Shown: positions 1 through 7,720 of the stretch, piece by piece
Layout: every line of letters starts with the position of its first letter
Numbering within the stretch: position 1 is the first letter of the stretch
Assembly (NCBI GenBank): GCA_900547255.1
Contig: URGC01000076.1
Coordinates: 1 to 12,370 of the forward strand
DNA: 12,370 nucleotides
Direction of reading: 5' to 3'
Source: an uncultured Eubacterium sp.
GTDB lineage: Bacteria; Bacillota; Clostridia; Lachnospirales; Lachnospiraceae
Translations under genes and position numbers: made by a program
Notes under the pieces: model-generated
Databases searched by the model: none
Told to the model about the DNA's origin: nothing
Seen by the model: the letters and a program-made list of their open reading frames with translations, nothing else

Positions 1-2510
1 CGAGGGTTAACCTCGATTACATATACCTGATCGTTATATACGATAAACTGGATATTGATAAGACCCTTAACATGAAGTGATCTTGCAAGTCTCTTAGTAT
101 ATTCTACTATCATATCTGTAATTCTTGGAGTGATAGACTTAGCTGGATATACAGAGATACTATCTCCTGAATGGATACCGGCTCTCTCGATATGCTCCAT
201 GATACCAGGGATAAGAATATCCTCGCCATCACATACAGCATCTACCTCTATCTCTTTACCCATAAGGTACTTATCTACAAGAATTGGATGATCCTGCTTA
301 ATTCTGTTGATGATGTTCATGAATTCTACAACATCTTCATCAGATACGGCAATCTGCATACCCTGTCCACCAAGAACGTATGAAGGACGAACAAGTACTG
401 GATAGCCTAATTCATTAGCAGCCTTTAAAGCTTCCTCAACTGTGAATACTGTATGACCCTTAGCTCTAGGAATCTCACACTGCTCAAGAATCTTATCGAA
501 TAACTCTCTATCTTCCGCGGCATCTACATCCTCTGCACTTGTTCCAAGGATTGGAACGCCCATCTTCATAAGAGCCTCAGTAAGCTTGATAGCTGTCTGT
601 CCACCAAACTGTACAACAGCTCCATCTGGCTTCTCAAAATCAACGATTGACTCAACATCCTCTGGTGTAAGTGGCTCAAAATAAAGCTTATCAGCAATAT
701 CAAAGTCTGTTGAAACTGTCTCAGGGTTGTTATTGATAATGATTGTCTCATAACCCTGCTTCTCAAATGACCATGTACAGTGAACTGAACAGAAGTCAAA
801 CTCAATACCCTGACCGATTCTTATAGGACCTGAACCAAGTACTAATACTTTCTTCTTGTCCTTAGTCTCAACTGCCTCATTCTCGCTTCCATATACAGAA
901 TAATAGTATGGTGTTGTAGCAGCAAATTCAGCGGCGCATGTATCAACCATCTTGAATACTGCATGGATATCATACTCGTCTCTTAACTCTTTGATTTCTC
1001 TTTCTGTGTGACCAGTAAGTTCGCCGATTACATTATCAGGGAATTCAATTCTCTTAGCTTCCTTTAAAAGCTCCTTAGTAAGTGGGCCACGCTTTAAAGC
1101 ATTTTCCATATCTACAATAATCTGGAGCTTATCGATAAACCAGAGGTCAATCTTAGTAATATCATGAAGCTTTGCTGCTGGCATATGTCTTCTCAACGCC
1201 TCTGCTATCTTCCAGATTCTTCTGTCATCTACTACAGCAAGCTCCTCTAAAAGCTCCTCATCTGTAAGCTTAGTAAAATCATATGACATAAGGCTGTCAA
1301 CATGCTGCTCAAGTGAACGGATAGCTTTCATAAGACCACCCTCGAAGTTATTAGCAATACTCATAACCTCACCAGTAGCCTTCATCTGTGTTGTAAGTGT
1401 TCTCTTTGCAGAGATAAACTTATCAAATGGAAGTCTTGGCATCTTAACTACACAGTAGTCAAGTGCTGGCTCGAAACTTGCGAATGTCTTTCCTGTAATT
1501 GCATTCTTAATCTCATCAAGTGTGTAACCTAACGCAATCTTAGCTGCAACCTTGGCAATAGGATAACCTGTAGCCTTAGAAGCAAGTGCTGAAGAACGGC
1601 TTACACGAGGGTTAACCTCGATTACACAGTACTCAAAGCTGTCTGGATTAAGTGCGTACTGTACGTTACATCCACCTGTGATACCTAATTCATCTATAAT
1701 ATTAAGAGCTGATGTTCTAAGCATCTGATACTCTTTATCTGACAATGTCTGGGAAGGAGCTACAACGATACTATCACCTGTATGTACACCAACAGGGTCG
1801 ATATTCTCCATGTTACATACTGTAATGCAGTTACCATTGCTGTCTCGCATTACCTCGTACTCAATCTCTTTCCATCCAGCGATACAACGCTCAACTAAAA
1901 CCTCACCAACTCTTGAAAGTCTGAGTCCATTCTCAAGAATTTCACGAAGCTCAGCTACATTGTGGGCAATACCACCGCCGCTTCCACCTAATGTGTAAGC
2001 AGGACGGAGAACTACAGGGTAACCAATCTTAGCTGCAAATGCTTCACCAGTTGGAACATCGTTAACTACGAGTGAAGCTGCACATGGCTCGCCAATCTTC
2101 TCCATAGTCTCCTTGAACATAAGACGGTCTTCCGCCTTCTTGATTGTAAGTGCTGTTGTACCTATGAGCTTGACATTATGCTCTTCAAGGAATCCAGTCT
2201 CTGCAATCTCCATAGCAAGGTTAAGTCCAGCCTGGCCACCTAATGTAGGAAGAATACTGTCTGGCTTCTCCTTTAAGATTATCTGCTCAAGTACTTTAAC
2301 TGTAAGAGGCTCAATATAAACCTCATCTGCAATATCCTTATCTGTCATGATTGTAGCAGGATTAGAATTAACAAGAACAACCTCAATGCCCTCTTCTTTA
2401 AGAGAACGGCAGGCCTGTGTACCAGCATAATCGAACTCTGCAGCCTGTCCGATAACAATTGGACCTGAACCTATAACTAAAACTTTCTTAATGTCTTTAT
2501 TCTTTGGCAT
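1..2510 (-). CDS. carB: Carbamoyl-phosphate synthase large subunit, partial (3' end outside window)
   Basis: CarB makes carbamoyl phosphate from bicarbonate, two ATP and ammonia channelled from CarA, feeding pyrimidine and arginine synthesis in the cytoplasm. The ATG at 2510 starts MPKNKDIKKVLVIGSGP and the frame stays open to the window edge (836 complete codons of a family length near 1,060-1,075). Both homologous halves are present. The N-terminal ATP-grasp half has RPAYTLGGSGGG and metal ligands E298 and N300 in EVNPR. The second half begins with VLVLGSGPIRIGQ near residue 555 and has RPSYVLGGQG and E833/N835 at the very edge. The end of the second ATP-grasp domain and the allosteric domain lie outside. 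An AAGGAGG site at 2520-2526, inside the end of carA, is 9 nt from the ATG; only 4 nt separate the two genes, so translation is probably coupled. No frameshift was seen. Confidence 0.97.
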   Translation of the reverse strand, partial: MPKNKDIKKVLVIGSGPIVIGQAAEFDYAGTQACRSLKEEGIEVVLVNSNPATIMTDKDIADEVYIEPLTVKVLEQIILKEKPDSILPTLGGQAGLNLAMEIAETGFLEEHNVKLIGTTALTIKKAEDRLMFKETMEKIGEPCAASLVVNDVPTGEAFAAKIGYPVVLRPAYTLGGSGGGIAHNVAELREILENGLRLSRVGEVLVERCIAGWKEIEYEVMRDSNGNCITVCNMENIDPVGVHTGDSIVVAPSQTLSDKEYQMLRTSALNIIDELGITGGCNVQYALNPDSFEYCVIEVNPRVSRSSALASKATGYPIAKVAAKIALGYTLDEIKNAITGKTFASFEPALDYCVVKMPRLPFDKFISAKRTLTTQMKATGEVMSIANNFEGGLMKAIRSLEQHVDSLMSYDFTKLTDEELLEELAVVDDRRIWKIAEALRRHMPAAKLHDITKIDLWFIDKLQIIVDMENALKRGPLTKELLKEAKRIEFPDNVIGELTGHTEREIKELRDEYDIHAVFKMVDTCAAEFAATTPYYYSVYGSENEAVETKDKKKVLVLGSGPIRIGQGIEFDFCSVHCTWSFEKQGYETIIINNNPETVSTDFDIADKLYFEPLTPEDVESIVDFEKPDGAVVQFGGQTAIKLTEALMKMGVPILGTSAEDVDAAEDRELFDKILEQCEIPRAKGHTVFTVEEALKAANELGYPVLVRPSYVLGGQGMQIAVSDEDVVEFMNIINRIKQDHPILVDKYLMGKEIEVDAVCDGEDILIPGIMEHIERAGIHSGDSISVYPAKSITPRITDMIVEYTKRLARSLHVKGLINIQFIVYNDQVYVIEVNP

Positions 2511-2514
2511 CTTC

Positions 2515-3588
2515 TTAGTCCTCCTTCTTCATCATGTCCATAAATCTATCAAATAAGTAACCTGTATCCTGTGGACCTGCACATGCCTCAGGATGGAACT
2601 GTACTGTAAATATCTTCTTACCTACATACTCAAGTCCCTCGTTTGTCTTGTCATTAACATTTTCAAAGGCAGGAACAGCAACCTTTGGATCAAGTGTTGT
2701 CTCATCAACAACATATCCGTGGTTCTGACATGATATGTACACTCTTCCAGTCTTTAAATCCTTAACTGGATGGTTAGCACCTCTGTGTCCATATTTTAAC
2801 TTATGTGTATCTGCACCTGTTGCAAGTGCCATAAGCTGATGTCCAAGACAGATTGCAAAGATTGGAACATCACTTGCATACAGCTTCTTAAGCTCCTCAA
2901 TAATCTCAACACATTCCTTAGGATCACCTGCACCATTAGATAACATAATACCATCTGGATTAGTGCTAAGAATCTCTTCTGCCTTAGTGTATGCAGGATA
3001 TATAGTTACCTCGCATCCTCTCTCATTAAGAGAACGTGCGATATTTCTCTTGGCACCGAGGTCAAGGAGTGCTACCTTAGGTCCCTTGCCAGGAAGAACT
3101 TCGATTTCCTTACATGTTGTCTTTCTTACAACACCTGTTACTGAGTACGCCTTAATCTTAGGAAGAACTTCATCGAGATTGTAATTCTCGTTAGTTGTTA
3201 TCATTCCATTCATAGTACCCTTTTCTCTTAAAATCTTGGCAAGAGCTCTTGTATCAATTCCTGCAATACCAGGAATATCATTATCTAAAAGAAATTTCTG
3301 AATAGGATCTTCGCATCTAAAGTTGCTTGGAGTTCTTGATAACTCTCGCACAATAAAACCATCTGGCTGAGCCTTAGATGATTCCATATCTTTGTAACAT
3401 ATTCCGTAATTACCAATTAAAGGATATGTCATAGTTACCGCTTGTCCAGCATATGAAGGGTCAGTTAAGACCTCCAGATAGCCTGTCATTGATGTATTGA
3501 AAACTATCTCGCTGATAACCTCACGGGTAGAGCCAATACTTGTGCCACTAAACACTGTTCCATCTTCAAGAATTAAAAATGCTTTCAT
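2515..3588 (-). CDS. carA: Carbamoyl-phosphate synthase small (glutaminase) subunit
   Basis: CarA hydrolyses glutamine and passes ammonia to CarB. The 357-residue product has the expected length. The N-terminal CPSase domain starts MKAFLILEDGTVFSG, with NTSMTGYLEVLTDPSYAGQ at about 31-49. The C-terminal class I glutamine amidotransferase domain starts near 170. It carries the nucleophile Cys247 in AICLGHQ and the His332/Glu334 pair in FHPEACAGP, so the triad is intact. The ATG at 3588 is preceded by a modest AAAGGG/AGG-type site; no better start is visible upstream. It is the first gene of a carAB pair transcribed from the promoter at 3662-3690. No other pyrimidine gene and no clear PyrR-binding attenuator is in view. 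Confidence 0.97.
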   Translation of the reverse strand: MKAFLILEDGTVFSGTSIGSTREVISEIVFNTSMTGYLEVLTDPSYAGQAVTMTYPLIGNYGICYKDMESSKAQPDGFIVRELSRTPSNFRCEDPIQKFLLDNDIPGIAGIDTRALAKILREKGTMNGMITTNENYNLDEVLPKIKAYSVTGVVRKTTCKEIEVLPGKGPKVALLDLGAKRNIARSLNERGCEVTIYPAYTKAEEILSTNPDGIMLSNGAGDPKECVEIIEELKKLYASDVPIFAICLGHQLMALATGADTHKLKYGHRGANHPVKDLKTGRVYISCQNHGYVVDETTLDPKVAVPAFENVNDKTNEGLEYVGKKIFTVQFHPEACAGPQDTGYLFDRFMDMMKKED

Positions 3589-3655
3589 GATTTACCTATT
3601 CCCTTTCGTGTTTTGCGCAAAAAAAAAGACAAAAAATTGCCTTTTTTCTCGGATT
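3589..3655 (-). other. carAB 5' leader with homopolymer T tract and 12-bp palindrome
   Basis: This is the predicted untranslated leader of carAB, about 67 nt. On the coding strand it holds AAAAAAGGCAATTTTTT, a run of nine T (3619-3627), and the perfect palindrome TTTTGCGCAAAA (3611-3622) shortly before the ribosome binding site. It has no GC-rich terminator stem. The A/T runs could form a weak A-U hairpin or a polymerase slippage site. A regulatory role is inference only. Confidence 0.4.
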
Positions 3656-3661
3656 TATAAA

Positions 3662-3690
3662 ATTTTACCACATACAAGTCGCGATTTCAA
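3662..3690 (-). promoter_or_regulatory. Sigma-A-type promoter of carAB
   Basis: On the minus strand, TTGAAA (3685-3690, 5/6) and TAAAAT (3662-3667, 5/6) are separated by exactly 17 nt. The predicted start is near 3655. It lies between the terminator of the upstream gene and carA, so carAB is its own transcription unit. Confidence 0.75.
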
Positions 3691-3711
3691 GCGAGTATTT
3701 ATAATTATGCA

Positions 3712-3764
3712 AAAACTTCTCATATCTATAGAAATGAATTTCAAAATCAATAGATATGAGAAGT
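3712..3764 (-). terminator. Hairpin terminator of the ABC/permease/Asp-box unit
   Basis: Perfect 15-bp inverted repeat ACTTCTCATATCTAT (3715-3729 / 3750-3764), starting 6 nt past the stop of the Asp-box gene. On the minus strand it is followed by five T. The 20-nt loop itself contains GAAAT-GA-ATTTC, a nested short stem. The stem is AT-rich, so termination strength is uncertain, but position and the T run fit an intrinsic terminator. Confidence 0.7.
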
Positions 3765-3770
3765 ATTTAG

Positions 3771-5183
3771 TTATTCTTTGGGAATTTCAACCATTCCAGA
3801 ATATTTGAATGTAACACCTCTGTCAGTAGAGATATATTTGGCTGCTGTCCTGCCGCTATTATAGCTTCCGTCACTTCCCTGCGTGAGGTAGACTATAATA
3901 TCTGAATTCTTGTCAACAACCGGAACGCTTGCCTCCTTAAACACACTGCTCCATGTTGCATCACTTCCGACTGCCTCTGCCACAGCACTCTCAAGCTTCT
4001 GTTCTGGAAGATATATTTTTTCAAATGTCTTTCCACCATCAGAAGTCATATAAAGGTTAGAGTCAACTTCCTCATCATATTCATATGCAAAGAAGCCAGT
4101 CTGTGCGCTTATGAATTTGACACCTTTTAATTGTCCTGTCGATGGTCCCTGACCTGTCGCACTCCATGAATTGCCACCATTGGATGTGACATATATCTTG
4201 GAATATGTCTGGCTGCTTCCGGAACTATATTCTGCCACAATGATACCACTGTTCTCGTCAAAGAAGTCTATATAATAATACTGTGCACCATATGTGTCAT
4301 CTATCTCACATGTTGTCCACTGTGTTCCAAGGTCTGTTGAATACACAACCGTAAGTGGTGTCCTGCTTCCGCCGCTCGCTGTTCCACCATACAAAAATGC
4401 TGTCATAGTTGTATTGACAATGAAGCTGCCCTTAGCAAGACTCTGGCTTCCAGTTGAGCCATTATCCACTATAGGAAGCTTTGATATATCAACTGGAACA
4501 TTGGTAAATTTCTCACCGCCATCATAAGTGACTGACAGGAAATTATTCTTTATCTGGTAATATGCATAGGAACTCTCTGTCGCATCCTCCAGTATTCCAG
4601 ATGTTATATTATTCTTGCTGTTCTGCTCTATTCCATAATCCTCAGGCGACATTATTGATGAGACATATATAGTGGCTGTTCCATCATAGTGATTGTCTAT
4701 GATAAATTCCACTACCCACTCACAATGCATTCTGCCATTCTCAAGTATTCCATTCCATTCTTCAAAATTATCCATGTTGGAATCATTGAGTCCTGCACTG
4801 AAACTTATAAGAAGAATATCATTGCTGTCATCAAGAACTGTAGGCTCATCTATCTGTATTCGGTTAAGCCTTTTTGACCAGCTTAAATATTTCTGGGAAT
4901 ACTGCGCCAGAAATTCTCTTGTCCATATATTGCCAATATGGCTTATGTCAAGGTCAGCAAAATCCTGTGATAATGTATGGTTAACCTCTCCTGAATCCTT
5001 GGGTTCAACAACATTGCCAACAGAGTCAATTGTCACCGCAAATGTATATCTTGATTTTAAATTAATCTGCTTTGACTGATTCTCTGAATATCTGCTGTAT
5101 ACCATATAGGAAATAATCAGAATAAATATAATAAATACAGCTATCTTTTCTAAGATACGGATTATTCTTTTCCTGTTAGTCAT
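3771..5183 (-). CDS. Membrane-anchored protein with Asp-box (BNR/sortilin-like) propeller repeats
   Basis: The gene was not recognised as a named one. The 470-residue product has a basic N-terminus (MTNRKRIIRILEK), one hydrophobic segment at about 9-29, no lipobox Cys, and a long polar C-terminal part predicted to lie outside the membrane. Five Asp-box-like motifs (SxDxGxxW/F type) occur: TYDGGEKF (219-226), STDLGTQW (282-289), TSNGGNSW (333-340), TSDGGKTF (380-387) and STDRGVTF (452-459). Spacings of 47-72 residues fit blades of a beta-propeller. Such motifs are structural, found in sialidases, sortilins and Ycf48-like factors, and do not set a function; no sialidase arginine set was identified. 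It is the third gene after the ATPase and membrane protein. Start choice: the ATG at 5195 directly abuts AGGAG, too close to use it, so the ATG at 5183 (12 nt from AGGAG) is preferred; the 474-residue form is the alternative. Confidence 0.8.
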   Translation of the reverse strand: MTNRKRIIRILEKIAVFIIFILIISYMVYSRYSENQSKQINLKSRYTFAVTIDSVGNVVEPKDSGEVNHTLSQDFADLDISHIGNIWTREFLAQYSQKYLSWSKRLNRIQIDEPTVLDDSNDILLISFSAGLNDSNMDNFEEWNGILENGRMHCEWVVEFIIDNHYDGTATIYVSSIMSPEDYGIEQNSKNNITSGILEDATESSYAYYQIKNNFLSVTYDGGEKFTNVPVDISKLPIVDNGSTGSQSLAKGSFIVNTTMTAFLYGGTASGGSRTPLTVVYSTDLGTQWTTCEIDDTYGAQYYYIDFFDENSGIIVAEYSSGSSQTYSKIYVTSNGGNSWSATGQGPSTGQLKGVKFISAQTGFFAYEYDEEVDSNLYMTSDGGKTFEKIYLPEQKLESAVAEAVGSDATWSSVFKEASVPVVDKNSDIIVYLTQGSDGSYNSGRTAAKYISTDRGVTFKYSGMVEIPKE

Positions 5184-5228
5184 TCTTCCAGCCATCTCCT
5201 AACAACAATCTAAACGGTTATGGACAAA

Positions 5229-6044
5229 CTACTCTCTCTTCATATGCATGGCTTCGCGCACAATCTTTCTGTAATGCTTGTACCACCACAGATAAGCTGT
5301 TGCCGCCGCACCAACCACAAGCATGATAATAGCTGATACCGGATGTGCAAATGCAAGCCACACTGATGATACCTTTCTGCTAAGAACAGGCACTCCGTAA
5401 GCTACAAGCACGCACATAGCCATAACGAATCCATTAAATGTTCCTCTGTTCTCATATATAACTGTAAACTTCTCATATATAAGAATCGCAAACATCTCTC
5501 CCACAGGTCTGCACGCCGCTGTAAATAAACTTAAGCATAATGCTCTCCAGAATGTCACGCCAAACATTGTAAGGATAATTGTAAAATATACAAAATCTGC
5601 TGCAATCTTATAAGCAAGCTTTCCAAGGAAATTCATATATGGACTTATAAGCATGACACGCATCATAAGATAATCCCTGTCACCCATCGCCATCAGTGTA
5701 GTATTAGCAATGCTTCCACATATTGTAGACAGCATAAAGAACATATATATCATAGTTGTCTGCTGGTGGCTTGCAATAAGCGGACACATACGCGCTATAA
5801 GCCTGTATGGAACATACATGAATATAAGGACGTATATATATTTACGTAAGAATTCAAGCAGAACAATGCCAATCTGGGCCATCACACCAAATGTTGTCTT
5901 TAATTTACGGTTGTTATTATCAACTATCTGCTCATGCAGCTTATCACCGAGATTAGGTATTCTGTATAAAACAAGCAGAAACCTGTTCATCATCTCCATA
6001 TATCTGAGAATCTTCTCAGCAAACATCTTTTTAACAATTATCAT
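5229..6044 (-). CDS. Polytopic membrane protein, probable ABC-exporter-type permease (short)
   Basis: The 271-residue product has about six hydrophobic segments (near 55-80, 98-118, 150-165, 167-190, 203-221 and 229-254). It opens with a cytoplasmic region containing MNRFLLVLYRIPNLGDK and ends in a basic tail (YRKIVREAMHMKRE). No enzyme motif was seen. The ATG overlaps the stop of the upstream ATPase gene by 4 nt (ATGA), so the two are translationally coupled; this is the main reason to call it the permease partner. The Asp-box gene begins about 45 nt downstream (12 nt less with its alternative start). It is short for a complete ABC exporter membrane subunit, so it may dimerise or be a shortened family member. 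No C-terminal remnant follows in the gap, so there is no direct sign of a recent truncation. Confidence 0.75.
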   Translation of the reverse strand: MIIVKKMFAEKILRYMEMMNRFLLVLYRIPNLGDKLHEQIVDNNNRKLKTTFGVMAQIGIVLLEFLRKYIYVLIFMYVPYRLIARMCPLIASHQQTTMIYMFFMLSTICGSIANTTLMAMGDRDYLMMRVMLISPYMNFLGKLAYKIAADFVYFTIILTMFGVTFWRALCLSLFTAACRPVGEMFAILIYEKFTVIYENRGTFNGFVMAMCVLVAYGVPVLSRKVSSVWLAFAHPVSAIIMLVVGAAATAYLWWYKHYRKIVREAMHMKRE

Positions 6045-6703
6045 TCTTCTAAATCTCCCAATATATCAAGAATTGCATTATTAATCTCAGGGATATTAAT
6101 CATCTCTGCTGTAACCTCATTAAGCTCGCCATTGTTTAAGACAAGTACATCTGGTGCAATTCTTTGAGCAACAGAAAGCACACTTGTCGATATGAGAACC
6201 ACATGCTCACTGCACTCAGATGACAATACATCAAGAAATGTATCTATATACTCCTCGCTGCAGAAATCCAGTGGCTCATCAAACATGATTACATATGGCC
6301 TCTGCACAAGGAATGCCGCAAGCTGCAATCTCTTCTTATCTTCAAATGAATAGTTACATATCAGGTCATTCCTGACTTCTTCTGAAAGCTTAACACTGTC
6401 AAGATAACCATCTACATTCTCTTTTTTCTTAAATAAACACAATAAGCTTATAAATTCATATCCAGATATATACATAGGAAGCACGCTCTGCTTGGCTGCA
6501 TAGAATGATTCTCTCTTAGAGCCTGACTCTATTGATCCGCCATCAATCGGAATATCACCACTGATGCATTCAAACAATGTTGTTCTTCCTGCTCCTGTTC
6601 CACCAAGAATAGGATAAATCTTCCCCTGTTCAAACGTGTAGTCAACGTCTGTAAGGATTTCCTGTTTGTCATATATCTTCTTGACATGATTAAGTTTAAG
6701 CAT
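6041..6703 (-). CDS. ABC transporter ATP-binding subunit with degenerate catalytic motifs
   Basis: The 220-residue product has the overall ABC-domain plan. Walker A is at 34-42 (GGTGAGRTT), with Arg40 where the invariant Lys belongs. The Q-loop is Q72. The signature position 118-126 reads YSFEDKKRL, keeping Ser119 but with FED in place of GGQ. Walker B is intact (YVIMFDEP, D142/E143), the D-loop is unrecognisable (LDFCSEE), and the switch region reads LISTSV, with Ser174 where His is expected. The start at 6703 has GGAGG 7 nt upstream and a consensus promoter at 6751-6779. It is the first gene of a three-gene unit with a coupled membrane protein. The fold assignment is firm. Whether it hydrolyses ATP is doubtful, and the substrate is unknown. 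Confidence 0.9.
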   Translation of the reverse strand: MLKLNHVKKIYDKQEILTDVDYTFEQGKIYPILGGTGAGRTTLFECISGDIPIDGGSIESGSKRESFYAAKQSVLPMYISGYEFISLLCLFKKKENVDGYLDSVKLSEEVRNDLICNYSFEDKKRLQLAAFLVQRPYVIMFDEPLDFCSEEYIDTFLDVLSSECSEHVVLISTSVLSVAQRIAPDVLVLNNGELNEVTAEMINIPEINNAILDILGDLEE

Positions 6704-6750
6704 GCTAATCCTCCATGTATGGTTCTAATATGAACGCATAATTATTGTTA

Positions 6751-6779
6751 ATTATATACTACTATCACATTTTTTGCAA
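6751..6779 (-). promoter_or_regulatory. Promoter of the ABC/permease/Asp-box unit
   Basis: On the minus strand, TTGCAA (6774-6779, 4/6) and a perfect TATAAT (6751-6756) are separated by 17 nt. The predicted start is near 6744, giving a leader of about 40 nt with GGAGG before the ATG. Confidence 0.75.
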
Positions 6780-6790
6780 CTTACGCAAAA
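6772..6790. repeat. Inverted repeat TTTTGC-N7-GCAAAA over the ABC promoter -35
   Basis: Arms TTTTGC (6772-6777) and GCAAAA (6785-6790) flank 7 nt. The left arm overlaps the -35 element of the leftward promoter. It could be an operator half-site pair, but short AT-rich repeats arise by chance. Confidence 0.25.
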
Positions 6791-6861
6791 TGCCAGCATC
6801 CACTTTAAGAAAATTTAATAAATTAATTAGTTTTTATTTCTATTTGAGGTATATACTCTTG

Positions 6862-6890
6862 TTGCCTTTAATATATTTATTTGGTATAAT
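6862..6890 (+). promoter_or_regulatory. Promoter of the PAP2-family gene (extended -10)
   Basis: TTGCCT (6862-6867, 4/6), 17 nt, then a perfect TATAAT (6885-6890) preceded by TGG, an extended -10. The predicted start is near 6897, leaving an AT-rich leader of about 109 nt before the ATG. With the leftward promoter at 6751-6779 this accounts for the 302-nt divergent gap (6704-7005); nothing else convincing is seen there. Confidence 0.7.
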
Positions 6891-7005
6891 GTGCAGATGT
6901 TGTCAGAGATATTTCATATATAATTTACACAGTTAACATTATTGATAATTATTCAGGTATCTGTTGAATACTGAATATATATTGAATTTGAGAGGGGTTT
7001 CTTAG

Positions 7006-7701
7006 ATGGTTAATCATTTTAAAAAATGGCGTCCTTTATTTGGATTGTACGTCTTAATATATCTGCCTTGGTTCTTTTTCCTCGAAAAAGTTATCACAGA
7101 TGCTACACCTAATATGCATATTATTGATATAGCAATTGACCAAGCTATACCATTCTGCGAATACTTTATAATTCCATATGATTTCTGGTTTATCTATATA
7201 GTCGGCTCGTGTCTGTTCCTGATGATATTTGCAACAGACAAAGAATTTATACGTATGGCTCTGTCTCTTATAATCGGAATGTCCGTATGCCTGATAATAT
7301 GCATGATTTATCCTAACGGACTGAATCTCCGCCCGGACACACTGCCAGACAATATATTCGGTTCATTTGTTGCATCACTTTATGCGATTGACACACCATA
7401 CAATGTATTTCCAAGCATCCATGTATACAACTCAGTTGTGATACACATTGCCCTTAACAAATGTGAAGCTCTAAGAGACCACAAGGCAATCCGTACATGC
7501 TCACTTATAGTATGTATTCTCATATGTCTGTCTACTATGTTCTTAAAACAGCACAGCGTAACAGATGTAATCGGCGGATTAGCTTTCGGCGGCATAATGT
7601 ATATTCTTCTCTATGTTGTGAATTACAGCAGATTTAGAAAAGGGGCTTCTGATGAAATCTGTGACGCCAAGTCATGTGAAGCTATTGAATCTAATGAATA
7701 A
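7006..7701 (+). CDS. PAP2-superfamily membrane phosphatase/phosphotransferase
   Basis: The 231-residue integral membrane protein has the PAP2 signature. NLRP (R109-P110) is the probable motif 1. FPSIH (P136-S137-I138-H139) is motif 2. Motif 3 is STMFLKQHSVTD (176-187), with nucleophile candidate H183 and D187; Thr177 replaces the Arg of the classical SRxxxxxHxxxD form. About five to six hydrophobic helices surround these, at roughly 12-28, 58-76, 82-101, 135-150, 164-178 and 187-206. Family members act on lipid phosphates such as phosphatidic acid, undecaprenyl or phosphatidylglycerol phosphate, or transfer phospho-headgroups; the substrate cannot be read from sequence. Start: AGAGGGG (6991-6997) is 8 nt before the ATG. 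It is the only plus-strand gene, divergent from the ABC unit and convergent with thiC. Confidence 0.88.
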   Translation: MVNHFKKWRPLFGLYVLIYLPWFFFLEKVITDATPNMHIIDIAIDQAIPFCEYFIIPYDFWFIYIVGSCLFLMIFATDKEFIRMALSLIIGMSVCLIICMIYPNGLNLRPDTLPDNIFGSFVASLYAIDTPYNVFPSIHVYNSVVIHIALNKCEALRDHKAIRTCSLIVCILICLSTMFLKQHSVTDVIGGLAFGGIMYILLYVVNYSRFRKGASDEICDAKSCEAIESNE

Positions 7702-7720
7702 GCCAGCAATTCTTAAATTT

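Noticed and set aside
566..805. Minus-strand open frame of 79 codons inside carB
   Set aside because: Alternative frame of a conserved CarB region whose own frame is intact.
1..1626. Exact 21-base direct repeat at 1-21 and 1606-1626
   Set aside because: Both copies encode the VIEVNPR metal-binding strand in the two homologous ATP-grasp halves of CarB, in the same frame 535 codons apart. It reflects the ancient internal duplication, not a mobile repeat.
3640..3660. AATCCGAGA in the carA leader as a possible PyrR-binding loop
   Set aside because: It matches only the first bases of the PyrR loop consensus and then runs into poly-A; there is no stem and no terminator/antiterminator pair.
4693..5079. 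Plus-strand open frame of 128 codons
   Set aside because: Lies wholly antisense to the Asp-box gene; no promoter, ribosome binding site or family resemblance.
5710..6084. Plus-strand open frame of 124 codons
   Set aside because: Antisense to the permease gene; hydrophobic character is a mirror of the membrane protein's codons.
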